34,827 nt of DNA from an uncultured Prevotellaceae bacterium (GTDB lineage Bacteria > Bacteroidota > Bacteroidia > Bacteroidales > Bacteroidaceae): assembly GCA_946188345.1 (NCBI GenBank), contig CAMHUI010000024.1, positions 1 through 34,827 of the forward strand, in the 5' to 3' direction. Below, in pieces: positions 15,790 through 24,560 of this stretch. Both the position numbers and the translations under genes were made by a program. Position 1 is the stretch's first letter. Each line of letters starts with the position of its first letter. The notes beneath the pieces were generated by a model that saw nothing but the letters and a program-made list of their open reading frames with translations, was not told where the DNA came from and made no database searches.

Positions 15790-17358
15790 ATGAACGATCT
15801 AAAGAATCAGGAGGCTACAGTTTTAACCTCTCAACAGTCGAACGACAGTGCTTCGTTCGACCGTAAGCGTCACATCTTCGGAGCTTTTTTCGGTCCGCTG
15901 TGTGCCTTGTTAGTGTATTTTACCCATATTGAGGGTCTCACTCCCGAATCTCACAAGTTGCTGGCCATCATGACGCTCGTTGCCATTTGGTGGATTACCG
16001 AGCCTGTGGCTATTCCGATCACGTCGCTACTGGGTCCGACGCTCTGTGTCGTATTCGGTGTCGTACCGATGAAGACCGCCTTTGCTGCCTTTGCCAACCC
16101 GATGATTTTCCTGTTCATGGGTGGATTCCTGATTGCCAAGGGTATGATGGTGAACGGCTTGGACAAGCGCATTGCCTATGGCATCATGTCGATGAAATGG
16201 GTAGGCGACTCGCCTCGCCGCATCTTCCTGGCCATCGGTCTGGCTTGTATGATTTGCTCCGGATGGATTAGCAACACGGCCACAGCTGCCATGATGTTCC
16301 CCATCGCACTGGGTCTGCTCGAGGCTATCCGCGAGATGATGGCAGCCAACGGCAAGATAATCGACCTGAAGAGTTACAAATATGCCACCGGTCTGATGCT
16401 GATGACGGCCTACGCCTGCTCCATCGGCGGTGTGCTGACTCCTATCGGAACTCCCCCTAACATCATCATGCTGGGCTTCCTGAATGAGCTGGCTCCCACA
16501 GCTCCCCACGTGTCGTTCTTCGACTGGATGGTATGGGGCTTTGTAGCCATGGTTGCCTACTTTGTGATTGCCTACATCGTGCTGTGGCGCATGTTCCCTG
16601 CCGACGTAAAGCATATCGAGGGTGCTCAGGAATTTATTGCCCGCCACGTTCAGGAGCTGGGCAAGTGGACTCGCGCCCAGAAGAACACGCTCATTGCCTT
16701 CATCGTGGCTGTTGCCCTGTGGGTGGCTCCCGGTGTGCTGAGCATCATCTATGGTTCCGACGCAGAGATTGTGAAGACCTACAACAAGTATTTCCCCGAA
16801 GCCATCGCTGCCATGGTGGGCGGTCTGCTGCTGTTCTTCCTGCCTGTCAACGTGAAGGAAGGCAAGATGACCCTGACCTGGAAAGAAGGCGTTGCCGGCA
16901 TCGAGTGGGGCACGCTGCTGCTCTTCGGCGGTGGTCTGGCCATGGGTGGACTGATGTATACCACCGGTCTGTCAGAATGGATTGGCGAGGCTATCAAGAC
17001 GATGATGGGCGGACAGCCCTCTGAGGTGCTCTTCGTCGGAGTATTCTGCATCGCAGCCCTGCTGCTCTCCGAGCTGACATCCCACACGGCCGCTACCAAC
17101 CTCATCGGCCCTATTGCCATCGGTACAGCTCTCTCGATGGGCTTCAGTCCCATTCCCGTGGCCGTGGGTATTGCCCTCTCCTCGTCGCTCGGATTCATGA
17201 TGCCTGTGTCGACTCCGCCGAACGCCATCGTCTACGCTTCTGGCTACGTGCCCATCACGAAGATGATCAAGTCAGGCGTCATCATCGACGTCATAGGCAT
17301 CCTGCTCATCACCATCCCCGTTGTGCTCTTGCTTGTCAAGGCCATTATGGGAGTGTAG
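15790..17358 (+). CDS. SLC13/DASS-family sodium:carboxylate transporter
   Basis: The 522-residue membrane protein belongs to the divalent anion:Na+ symporter family (VcINDY type), which imports C4-dicarboxylates, citrate or sulfate with sodium. The first hairpin motif SNT is at 161-163 (GWISNTATAAMM). The matching motif in the second half reads S431-H432-T433 (LTSHTAATNLIG), with His where Asn is usual. GTPPN (220-224) and STPPN (474-478) mark the two re-entrant halves. A soluble N-terminal tail of about 28 residues precedes the first membrane segment. The gene is followed by a terminator and a second SLC13 gene. The substrate is unknown; dicarboxylate is the most likely from family and fermentation context. 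Confidence 0.92.
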   Translation: MNDLKNQEATVLTSQQSNDSASFDRKRHIFGAFFGPLCALLVYFTHIEGLTPESHKLLAIMTLVAIWWITEPVAIPITSLLGPTLCVVFGVVPMKTAFAAFANPMIFLFMGGFLIAKGMMVNGLDKRIAYGIMSMKWVGDSPRRIFLAIGLACMICSGWISNTATAAMMFPIALGLLEAIREMMAANGKIIDLKSYKYATGLMLMTAYACSIGGVLTPIGTPPNIIMLGFLNELAPTAPHVSFFDWMVWGFVAMVAYFVIAYIVLWRMFPADVKHIEGAQEFIARHVQELGKWTRAQKNTLIAFIVAVALWVAPGVLSIIYGSDAEIVKTYNKYFPEAIAAMVGGLLLFFLPVNVKEGKMTLTWKEGVAGIEWGTLLLFGGGLAMGGLMYTTGLSEWIGEAIKTMMGGQPSEVLFVGVFCIAALLLSELTSHTAATNLIGPIAIGTALSMGFSPIPVAVGIALSSSLGFMMPVSTPPNAIVYASGYVPITKMIKSGVIIDVIGILLITIPVVLLLVKAIMGV

Positions 17359-17402
17359 TGAGTTCTGGATCCTGCCTTCCATGTAATTAGGCTCTACATC
17401 AT

Positions 17403-17442
17403 AAAAGAAAAAAGCCATCAGCTGTGATGGCTTTTTTCTTTT
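17403..17442. terminator. Terminator between the two SLC13 genes
   Basis: An 18-bp stem (17403-17420, 17425-17442) around loop GCTG has AAAAGAAAAAAGCC on the left and GGCTTTTTTCTTTT on the right. It can end transcription from either side and makes the two transporters separate units. Confidence 0.88.
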
Positions 17443-17524
17443 GTTTTGTCCTCGCTTATTGGATAAAAATCTCACTCTCGGAAAAATAAATTTATTTATT
17501 CTTCTCGCTTAACCGATTTTTTCG

Positions 17525-17532
17525 TACCTTTG
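17525..17532 (+). promoter_or_regulatory. -7 element of the second SLC13 transporter
   Basis: TACCTTTG in TTCGTACCTTTGCAGCCG, identical over 18 bases to the eno promoter region, 39 bases before the ATG at 17571. Confidence 0.7.
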
Positions 17533-17570
17533 CAGCCGCAAATTTTAAACTAAAGAAAAATTAAAGAAAA

Positions 17571-19076
17571 ATGTTTCACAGTTTTCACGGATTCCATCTG
17601 GTAGAAGCCCTGCATAACGCCGGGCATGAGCGCAGGTTTCATCCTTCGAAGAATACGAAGCGCATTATCGAACTTGCCATTGTTTTGTTAGTAACGTTGT
17701 TCTTGTGGAATGCCCCGATTACGATGTTCGGCATCCAAGGTCTGACCATCGTTCAGCAGCGTATCATCGCCATCTTTGCCTTTGCTACGCTGATGTGGAT
17801 TTTCGAGGTAGTCCCCTCTTGGGCCACGTCGGTCTCCATCATCGGCTTGCTGTTGCTGTTCACCTCGGATAGCGGCATCAAGTTCATGGTCAACCCCGAC
17901 AAGGTAGGCTCCCTGCTGTCCTACAAATCTATCATGGCAACCTTTGCCGACCCTGTCATCATGCTGTTCATCGGCGGTTTCATCCTTGCCATTGCAGCCA
18001 CGAAGACCGGTCTCGACGCTCAGGCCGCCCGCGTGTTGCTGAAGCCTTTCGGCACGAAGTCTGAGAACGTCCTGCTGGGCTTCCTGCTCATCACGGGTCT
18101 CTTCTCTATGTTTGTCTCCAATACGGCTACCGCCGCCATGATGCTCACGTTCCTCACTCCCGTCTTCAAGCAGCTGCCCGAAGGCGGCAAGGGCCGTATC
18201 GCCATGGCTCTGAGTATTCCCGTCGCTGCCAACCTCGGCGGTATAGGCACGCCCATCGGAACGCCTCCTAACACCATCGCCCTGAAATACCTCAACGATC
18301 CCGAGGGACTGAACCTCGGCCTGGGCTTCGGCGAATGGATGATGTTCATGTTCCCGCTCGTCATCGTGCTGCTGCTCATCGGCTGGTTCCTGCTGAAGAC
18401 CTTGTTCCCCTTCACCCAGAAGACCGTCGAGCTGAAGATTGAAGGCGAGATGAAGAAAGACTCTAAGACCTATATCGTCATCGTGACCTTCTTCGTCACT
18501 GTAGCCCTGTGGCTGCTTGACACGGTCACAGGCATCAACTCCTACACTGTGGCTCTCATCCCCTTCGTAGTGTTCTCGCTGACGGGTGTCATCACGCGCC
18601 GCGACCTTGAGGAAATCAACTGGGCCGTCATCTGGATGGTGGCCGGCGGCTTCGCCCTGGGCTATGCACTCAATGCCTCTGGCCTCGCTGCCAACGCCGT
18701 GGAGAGCATCCCCTTCGGAGAGTTCTCGCCCATCCTCATCCTCGTGCTGTCAGGACTCATCTGCTATGGCCTTTCGAACTTCATCTCCAACTCTGCTACG
18801 GCAGCCCTGCTGATGCCTATCCTTGCCTTCGTCTGCGGAGCCATGGGCGACACGCTGGCTCCTATCGGCGGCACCCCCACCGTGCTCATCGGCGTGGCCA
18901 TTGCTGCATCCAGCGCCATGGTGCTCCCCATCTCCACACCCCCGAACGCCCTGGCCTATGCCACCAACCTGGTAGAGCAGAAGGACATGTCGAAGATTGG
19001 ACTCATCATCGGTATCATCAGTATGGCACTGGGCTACGGACTGCTCTATATCATCGGCACCATGCATATCATTTAA
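17571..19076 (+). CDS. Second SLC13/DASS-family transporter with His-rich N-terminus
   Basis: The 501 residues share the DASS fold with the gene before but are clearly a different subfamily. SNT is at 183-185 (MFVSNTATAAMM), the second motif is S406-N407-S408 (FISNSATAALLMP), and GTPPN (230-234) and STPPN are both present. The first 24 residues hold six His (3, 6, 9, 15, 19, 24), unusual for the family and possibly a metal-sensitive tail. The gene has its own promoter and terminator. Having two such carriers in a row suggests heavy traffic in dicarboxylates or sulfate; substrates are not readable from the sequence. Confidence 0.9.
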   Translation: MFHSFHGFHLVEALHNAGHERRFHPSKNTKRIIELAIVLLVTLFLWNAPITMFGIQGLTIVQQRIIAIFAFATLMWIFEVVPSWATSVSIIGLLLLFTSDSGIKFMVNPDKVGSLLSYKSIMATFADPVIMLFIGGFILAIAATKTGLDAQAARVLLKPFGTKSENVLLGFLLITGLFSMFVSNTATAAMMLTFLTPVFKQLPEGGKGRIAMALSIPVAANLGGIGTPIGTPPNTIALKYLNDPEGLNLGLGFGEWMMFMFPLVIVLLLIGWFLLKTLFPFTQKTVELKIEGEMKKDSKTYIVIVTFFVTVALWLLDTVTGINSYTVALIPFVVFSLTGVITRRDLEEINWAVIWMVAGGFALGYALNASGLAANAVESIPFGEFSPILILVLSGLICYGLSNFISNSATAALLMPILAFVCGAMGDTLAPIGGTPTVLIGVAIAASSAMVLPISTPPNALAYATNLVEQKDMSKIGLIIGIISMALGYGLLYIIGTMHII

Positions 19077-19115
19077 GGATTAGGATTCAGACTATCGCAA
19101 AATACTATAACAGAA

Positions 19116-19149
19116 AAGTTCGGAGCTGCAAGGCTTCGAACTTTTTTTC
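19116..19149 (+). terminator. Terminator after the second SLC13 gene
   Basis: An 11-bp stem AAGTTCGGAGC / GCTTCGAACTT (one G-T pair) at 19116-19126 and 19133-19143 is followed by a run of T. Confidence 0.82.
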
Positions 19150-19212
19150 TTTATACCCCGACCGTCATCCGAGTTGCTGCACATCACTGCCACATGGAAT
19201 AAGAATCATTAG

Positions 19213-19297
19213 GTAAAAGATTATCTATTGCAAAGTAATAAATCATCTATTACTCGGTAATAAATCATCTATTACTCGATAATAAATCATCTATTAC
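19213..19297. repeat. Second array of four 22-bp palindromic tandem repeats
   Basis: GTAATAAATCATCTATTAC (arms GTAATA / TATTAC around 7 bases) occurs at 19235-19253 and 19257-19275. At 19279-19297 it recurs with A for the first G. A degenerate copy with four changes at 19213-19231 keeps the same phase, so the starts are 22 bases apart throughout. Linkers are three bases (TCG). The array lies between the SLC13 terminator and the yitT promoter, about 160 bases before the latter. Apart from it, the 410-base spacer 19077-19490 holds only the terminator and promoter noted here. Confidence 0.92.
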
Positions 19298-19457
19298 TTT
19301 TTGATTGCTTACTTTTCTATGCTGAATTGCCGGCAGGACCGATGACCGTTTCTTGCCAAACTGTTCGGGAAAGCCTATGGCAATCCATAAACATCAAATT
19401 TCAAAACCCTACACTTAAAATTCTTAATTGTTATGCTTTAGTTTTGGAAAAAAGGTG

Positions 19458-19465
19458 TAATTTTG
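19458..19465 (+). promoter_or_regulatory. -7 element of the yitT-rluA group
   Basis: TAATTTTG in GTGTAATTTTGCAGTC, 26 bases before the ATG at 19491. Confidence 0.65.
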
Positions 19466-19490
19466 CAGTCGGAATTAGAAAGATTGTTTT

Positions 19491-20384
19491 ATGACTCTCA
19501 AAAACTTAAACGGTCGTGCCGTCTGGAAAGAGGCTCGCGACTATGCTTTCATTGTGGTGGCGATGCTGTTCTATTGCATCGGCTGGACGGTGTTTCTGCT
19601 TACCAACAACATCAGCACGGGTGGCGTGGCCGGTGTGTCGTCGCTGCTCTACTGGGGTCTGGGCATTCCGGTTCAGTGGTCGTACTTTGTCATCAATGCG
19701 GTGCTGATGGTGTTTGCGCTGAAGACGCTGGGACGGAAGTTCTGCATCAAGACCATCGTGGCCATCGTGACGCTGACGTTGCTCATCTCCGTGGTGACAG
19801 AGCTGACGAAGGGCTCCACGCTGCTCCACGACCAGCCGTTCATGGCTGCCGTCATCGGTGCTGCCTTCTGCGGCACGGGTGTCGGGCTGGGTCTGTCGGC
19901 AGGCGGCTCGACGGGCGGCACCGACATCATCGCGGCCATCGTGAACAAATATCGCGACATCTCGCTCGGAAGGGTCATTCTGATATGCGACGTCGTCATC
20001 ATCTCGTCGAGCTTCTTCGTGCTTCACAGCTGGGAGAAAGTCATCTACGGCTACGTGGTGCTCTATATCACGGCTTTCTGTATCGACCAGGTGGTGAACA
20101 GCCTGCGCCAGTCGGTGCAGTTCTTCATCATCAGCGACCGCTACGAGGAGATAGGCCAACGCATCAACCGCGACCCGCACCGCGGATGCACCGTCATCAA
20201 CGGCACGGGCTTCTACAGCGGACGCGACGTGAAGATGCTCTTCGTGCTTGCCAAGAAGCGTGAGAGCGAGCGCATCTTTGAAATCATCAACGAGGAAGAC
20301 CCACATGCCTTTGTGTCGCAAAGCGCTGTCATCGGCGTCTACGGCGAAGGCTTCGACCGGTTTAAGGTGAGAAGAACGAAGTGA
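19491..20384 (+). CDS. YitT-family membrane protein
   Basis: The 297-residue protein has the YitT architecture. An N-terminal membrane domain of about five helices (DUF161-type) carries NNISTGGVAGVSSLLYW and the glycine-rich GLGLSAGGSTGGTDIIA. A C-terminal soluble DUF2179 domain begins at about residue 210 (VQFFIISDRYEEIGQRINRD ... GRDVKMLFVLAKKRE) and may bind a ligand. The function of the family is not settled. The stop codon overlaps the start of the pseudouridine synthase by one base (TGATG), so translation is coupled and the genes share an mRNA. Confidence 0.93.
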   Translation: MTLKNLNGRAVWKEARDYAFIVVAMLFYCIGWTVFLLTNNISTGGVAGVSSLLYWGLGIPVQWSYFVINAVLMVFALKTLGRKFCIKTIVAIVTLTLLISVVTELTKGSTLLHDQPFMAAVIGAAFCGTGVGLGLSAGGSTGGTDIIAAIVNKYRDISLGRVILICDVVIISSSFFVLHSWEKVIYGYVVLYITAFCIDQVVNSLRQSVQFFIISDRYEEIGQRINRDPHRGCTVINGTGFYSGRDVKMLFVLAKKRESERIFEIINEEDPHAFVSQSAVIGVYGEGFDRFKVRRTK

Positions 20385-21964
20385 TGCTCCTCCACCCCTT
20401 CCCCTACTCCGGGCCGTGGCCCGAGGCGATGAACAATCCGCTGGACTACGAGCCGCATGCCGTCTGCCGACAGGCCATCAGCGAGGCGTTGCCCCTGGTG
20501 CGGCAGCTCATGGGCGAACAGCCGAAGGAGGGGAAGATGTTCGGAGTCCTGGTTGTCGGCGAGGCCACGGCGCCCGCTTTCCTGCTGGCCTTCTCGGGTC
20601 AGGTTGCCGACAGGGCTTCATGGCCGGGCTTCGTACCGCCAGTCTTCGACTATCTGCAGCCCGACGGACCCTTCAAGCGCGAAGAGGCTGCCATCAGCAA
20701 CCTGAACGCCCAGGTGGAACAACTCACTCACGACCCGGCATACCTTCATATACTACGCACCCGCGAGGACCTGCAACAGGAAGCCGACACGGCCATACAA
20801 AAGGCCCTGTTCGATATGCAGACGGGCAAACGCCTGCGCGACGAGCGTCGACGGGAGGGGTTCCTCTCGGCATCCGAACAGGAAGCCATGGTGCGCGAGA
20901 GCCAGTTCCAGAAAGCCGAACTTCGGCGCACAAGGCAGCGCTATGCCGAACGCGACGACGAGCTGCAGCGCCAACTGGCACCCTATGAAGAAAGACTCCA
21001 AAGCCTTCGCCACGAGCGGAAACAGCGTTCGGAAGCGTTACAGCAATGGCTCTTCAACAAGTTTGCCATGCTGAACGCCCATGGCGAAGAGCGCACGCTG
21101 ACCGACATCTTTGCCTCGACGACGACGGGCTTCCCGCCTTCCGGAGCAGGCGAGTGTTGCGAACCGAAACTGCTGCAATATGCCTTTGCCCACGGACTGC
21201 AGCCCCGACAAATGGCGATGTTCTGGTATGGCCCCTCACCGCGAGAGGAGGTACGCCATCACCTGCAGTGCTATCCAGCCTGCCGCGGCAAATGCAAGCC
21301 CATCCTGGAATGGATGCTGGCCGATGTGCTGAAGCCTGCAGCGACATCTCCCGTCCAGCCTGACATCAAAGAGATGCTACGCACCGACCGTTTCCTGATC
21401 ATTGACAAGCCAGCCGGACTGCTCAGCATTCCTGGCAATACGGGCGAGCCGTCGGTAGAGAGCATCCTGCAAGAGAAATACGGCGAGGCATACATCGTCC
21501 ACCGGCTGGACCAAGACACTTCAGGCCTGATGGTGGTTGCCCGCGACAAAGATATGCAGAGCCGGCTGCAACGGCAGTTCGAGCGGCATGAGGTGGAAAA
21601 GACCTATATCGCCGAGCTGGAACACCCCGTCCTGGTGCCGGGAGAAACAGGAACCATCAGCCTGCCTCTGTCGGCCGACCCGCTCAACCGACCCTACCAG
21701 CGTGTGGACTTCAGGCAAGGCCGCGAGGCTGTCACCCGGTGGAAAGCGCTCACGGAGACGCGCCTTGAACTGCATCCTGAGACCGGCCGCACCCATCAGC
21801 TGCGCATCCATTGTGCCCATCAGGAGGGCCTCGGCTGCCCGATACGCGGCGACCGACTCTACGGCACACGCGGCGACAGACTCTGTCTGCATGCTGCAAG
21901 ACTCACCTTCAACGACCCCGACACCAACGAGCGCCTTTCCGCAGAAAGCCAGCCACCGTTCTGA
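20384..21964 (+). CDS. RluA-family RNA pseudouridine synthase with long N-terminal extension
   Basis: The C-terminal 190 residues or so are a RluA-type pseudouridine synthase, isomerising uridines in rRNA or tRNA. The catalytic D376 lies in HRLDQDTSGLMVV, with ETGRTHQLRIHCAH following. The first 340 residues are an extension with a charged coiled coil (about 100-225). A Cys-containing segment follows (GECCEPKLLQYAF ... CYPACRGKCKPILEWML) that may bind metal. I recall the same layout in other Bacteroidota and some gammaproteobacteria. I chose the ATG at 20384 (526 residues) over the GTG at 20381. It overlaps yitT by one base. The exact RNA target is not known. Confidence 0.9.
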   Translation: MLLHPFPYSGPWPEAMNNPLDYEPHAVCRQAISEALPLVRQLMGEQPKEGKMFGVLVVGEATAPAFLLAFSGQVADRASWPGFVPPVFDYLQPDGPFKREEAAISNLNAQVEQLTHDPAYLHILRTREDLQQEADTAIQKALFDMQTGKRLRDERRREGFLSASEQEAMVRESQFQKAELRRTRQRYAERDDELQRQLAPYEERLQSLRHERKQRSEALQQWLFNKFAMLNAHGEERTLTDIFASTTTGFPPSGAGECCEPKLLQYAFAHGLQPRQMAMFWYGPSPREEVRHHLQCYPACRGKCKPILEWMLADVLKPAATSPVQPDIKEMLRTDRFLIIDKPAGLLSIPGNTGEPSVESILQEKYGEAYIVHRLDQDTSGLMVVARDKDMQSRLQRQFERHEVEKTYIAELEHPVLVPGETGTISLPLSADPLNRPYQRVDFRQGREAVTRWKALTETRLELHPETGRTHQLRIHCAHQEGLGCPIRGDRLYGTRGDRLCLHAARLTFNDPDTNERLSAESQPPF

Positions 21965-21988
21965 ATTTCCCAAAACACCGAGAAAGAA

Positions 21989-22807
21989 ATGAAGAAGCAA
22001 ATCCTACTGATTAACGACATGGTCGGCCACTCGAAGGTCGGCATGGGGGCCATGATGCCCGTCTTGTCGTATATGGGTCATCCGACCTTCAACCTACCCA
22101 CAGCGCTCGTCTCTAACACCTTCAACTACGGAAAGTTCAGCGTGCTCGATACGACCGACTACATCCGCCAGACGCTGCCCGTATGGAAACAACTGGGCTT
22201 CTCGTGCGATGCCATCTGCACAGGCTGCATGTTCAGCGAAGAGCAGGCCCATCTGGTGGCAGGCTACTGCCGCGAAGAGTCTGCACGCGGCACAAGGGTC
22301 TTCGTAGACCCCATCCTCGGCGACGGCGGAAGCCTCTACAACGGCATCACCAGCCAGCAAGTGAAAGCTATGCGCGAGATGGTAAGTGTTGCCGACCTGA
22401 CCTTCCCCAACTACACAGAAGCCTCCTACCTGACGGGCCTGCCATTCAAGGAGGAAGGGATGACATGGGAGGAGACATGCCACATGCTTGACCTGCTGCG
22501 GGAGATTGGATGCCGCTCGGCACTCATCACCAGCTGTCACATCGACGGCAAACCCTGTGTGGCCGGATATAACCACGAGAACAAGGAATATTTCAGGCTG
22601 GACTACAACGAGATACCCGGCATCTTCCATGGTACGGGCGACCTGTTCTCGGCAGTCCTCATCGGACACCTGCTCAACGAAGAGCCTCTCAAGGAAAGCA
22701 CGCGGCAGGCCATGGATACCGTCTACCGACTCATCGACCGCAACCGCAACATCGACGACCGCTACTGCGGCATCCTCGTGGAACAGTTCCTTCAGGAGAT
22801 AGGATAG
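21989..22807 (+). CDS. Pyridoxamine/pyridoxal kinase
   Basis: This ribokinase-superfamily enzyme (PdxK/PdxY type) phosphorylates the B6 vitamers for PLP salvage. The 272 residues begin MKKQILLINDMVGHSKVGMG, matching the family start. VDPILGDGGSLY and PNYTEASYLTGL are conserved middle motifs, and GTGDLFSAVLIGHL carries the catalytic D218. It follows the pseudouridine synthase by 24 bases and precedes a transporter by 37 bases, all on the same strand, so co-transcription is likely. Confidence 0.9.
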   Translation: MKKQILLINDMVGHSKVGMGAMMPVLSYMGHPTFNLPTALVSNTFNYGKFSVLDTTDYIRQTLPVWKQLGFSCDAICTGCMFSEEQAHLVAGYCREESARGTRVFVDPILGDGGSLYNGITSQQVKAMREMVSVADLTFPNYTEASYLTGLPFKEEGMTWEETCHMLDLLREIGCRSALITSCHIDGKPCVAGYNHENKEYFRLDYNEIPGIFHGTGDLFSAVLIGHLLNEEPLKESTRQAMDTVYRLIDRNRNIDDRYCGILVEQFLQEIG

Positions 22808-22844
22808 GCGCAACTTTCAACCATCAACATTCACAGAACTCCAA

Positions 22845-24482
22845 ATGTTTCAGAACAGCGCAATCCAAGCCGTCATCGTCATTGCCCTCATCATTTCCTG
22901 CGGCATGGCACTGGGAAAACTCCATTTCCGCGGTGTCACCCTTGGCGTGGCCTTCGTCTTCTTCACGGGTATCCTTGCCGGACATCTCGGACTGAGCATT
23001 GATGCCGACGTGCTGCAGTATGCCGAAACCTTCGGTCTCGTCCTCTTCGTCTATACCCTCGGACTGAGCGTCGGTCCTACTTTCTTCGGCTCTCTCCGGC
23101 GCGAAGGACTTGCATTGAACATCTGGAGCCTGGCTGTCATCGCCACAGGCACCATCATGGCCCTGATACTCTATCGCCCCCTCGGCATCTCGCTGCCCGA
23201 CATGATTGGGCTGCTCTGCGGCGCCACCACCAACACTCCTGCCCTGGGTGCCGAACAACAAGCCCTGGCCTATCTCGGCCAGCCTACCACCAGTCCCGCC
23301 CTGGCTACCGCCGTCACCTATCCGCTGGGCGTGCTGGGCGTCATCCTTGCCATCCTCATCCTCAGGCAGCTCTTCGTCAAGCCAGCCGACCTCAAACCCA
23401 AGACCGACGACGATGACCAGACCAGCGTGACCCAATACCTCGTGACCAATCCGGCCATCAGCGGCAGAAGCATCGGCGAACTGCGACGCCTGCTGAACAC
23501 CCACTTCATCGTCTCCCGCATCTGGCGCAACGACCAGGTCATCGTTCCCACAGCTACCACAAGGCTGAAGGATGGCGACAACCTGCTCGTCGTCACCAAC
23601 AAGGACGAGACGAAGACGCTCGAGATGTTCTTCGGACAGCGCGTGGAGAAAGACTGGAACGGTCGCGAAATAGACTGGAACCACATCGACTCGAAAGTGG
23701 GCAGCCGTATCCTTGTCGTATCAAGACCAGTGCTCAACGGCAAGAAGCTGAGGCAGCTGCAGCTGCGCAACACCTACGGTGTGAACGTCAGCCGCATCCA
23801 CCGGGGCGACGTCACCCTGCTGGCCACCGACGACCTGCGGCTGGAATATGGCGACCACGTCATCGTCGTAGGCGAGCCGAAGGACCTCGACCACGTGGAG
23901 AGTTTCTTCGGCAACTCCGTGAAGACGGTCAGCGAGCCCAACCTCGGCAGCATCTTCCTCGGCATGATCTTCGGCCTGCTGCTGGGCCTGCTGCCTTTGC
24001 AGCTTCCTGGCATGCACTCCCCCATCCGGCTCGGCATTGCCGGCGGACCCATCATCGCCGGTCTCATCGTGGGAGCCCTCGGACCCCGACTTCACTTCAT
24101 CTCTTACACAACCCGATCAGCCTCACTCATGCTGCGCAAACTCGGACTGGCGCTCTTCCTGGCCTGTCTGGGACTGGACGCCGGAGCAGGCTTCCTCGAT
24201 ACCGTGCTGCGACCCGAAGGACTGCTGTGGATTGGCACCGGCTTTGCCCTCACCCTTGTTCCCGTGCTTCTTGTCGGGGCCGTTGCCATCTTCACCCACC
24301 GAATGGACTATGGCACCATCAGCGGTGTGCTCAGCGGAGCCATGGCCAACCCGATGGCGCTGACCTATGCCAACGATACCATCAACGACCGCACTCCCTC
24401 CGTGGCCTATGCTGCCGTCTATCCGCTGGCCATGTTCCTACGCGTCATCATCGCACAGGTGATTATCTTGACGCTCACCTGA
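22845..24482 (+). CDS. AspT/YidE/YbjL-family transporter with two TrkA-C domains
   Basis: The 545-residue membrane protein has two halves of about five helices (roughly 5-185 and 375-545) flanking two cytoplasmic RCK/TrkA-C domains (about 205-285 and 290-370). The latter show DGDNLLVVTNKDE and YGDHVIVVGEPKD. Glycine-rich CGATTNTPALGAEQQAL and SGAMANPMALTYAND are the paired AspT signatures. The family includes the aspartate:alanine exchanger AspT. With SLC13 carriers nearby, an amino-acid or dicarboxylate role is plausible, but the substrate cannot be told. It is the last gene of the yitT group; no clear hairpin terminator follows. Confidence 0.9.
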   Translation: MFQNSAIQAVIVIALIISCGMALGKLHFRGVTLGVAFVFFTGILAGHLGLSIDADVLQYAETFGLVLFVYTLGLSVGPTFFGSLRREGLALNIWSLAVIATGTIMALILYRPLGISLPDMIGLLCGATTNTPALGAEQQALAYLGQPTTSPALATAVTYPLGVLGVILAILILRQLFVKPADLKPKTDDDDQTSVTQYLVTNPAISGRSIGELRRLLNTHFIVSRIWRNDQVIVPTATTRLKDGDNLLVVTNKDETKTLEMFFGQRVEKDWNGREIDWNHIDSKVGSRILVVSRPVLNGKKLRQLQLRNTYGVNVSRIHRGDVTLLATDDLRLEYGDHVIVVGEPKDLDHVESFFGNSVKTVSEPNLGSIFLGMIFGLLLGLLPLQLPGMHSPIRLGIAGGPIIAGLIVGALGPRLHFISYTTRSASLMLRKLGLALFLACLGLDAGAGFLDTVLRPEGLLWIGTGFALTLVPVLLVGAVAIFTHRMDYGTISGVLSGAMANPMALTYANDTINDRTPSVAYAAVYPLAMFLRVIIAQVIILTLT

Positions 24483-24524
24483 TTTTTTCTCTGCCTTTTC
24501 TTCATTTTTTTCATTCCTTCTTCG

Positions 24525-24532
24525 TATCTTTG
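24525..24532 (+). promoter_or_regulatory. -7 element of the GH43 gene
   Basis: TATCTTTG in TTCGTATCTTTGCAGGCAG, 29 bases before the ATG at 24561. Confidence 0.68.
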
Positions 24533-24560
24533 CAGGCAGAAATCTTTTAACCCACCCACT

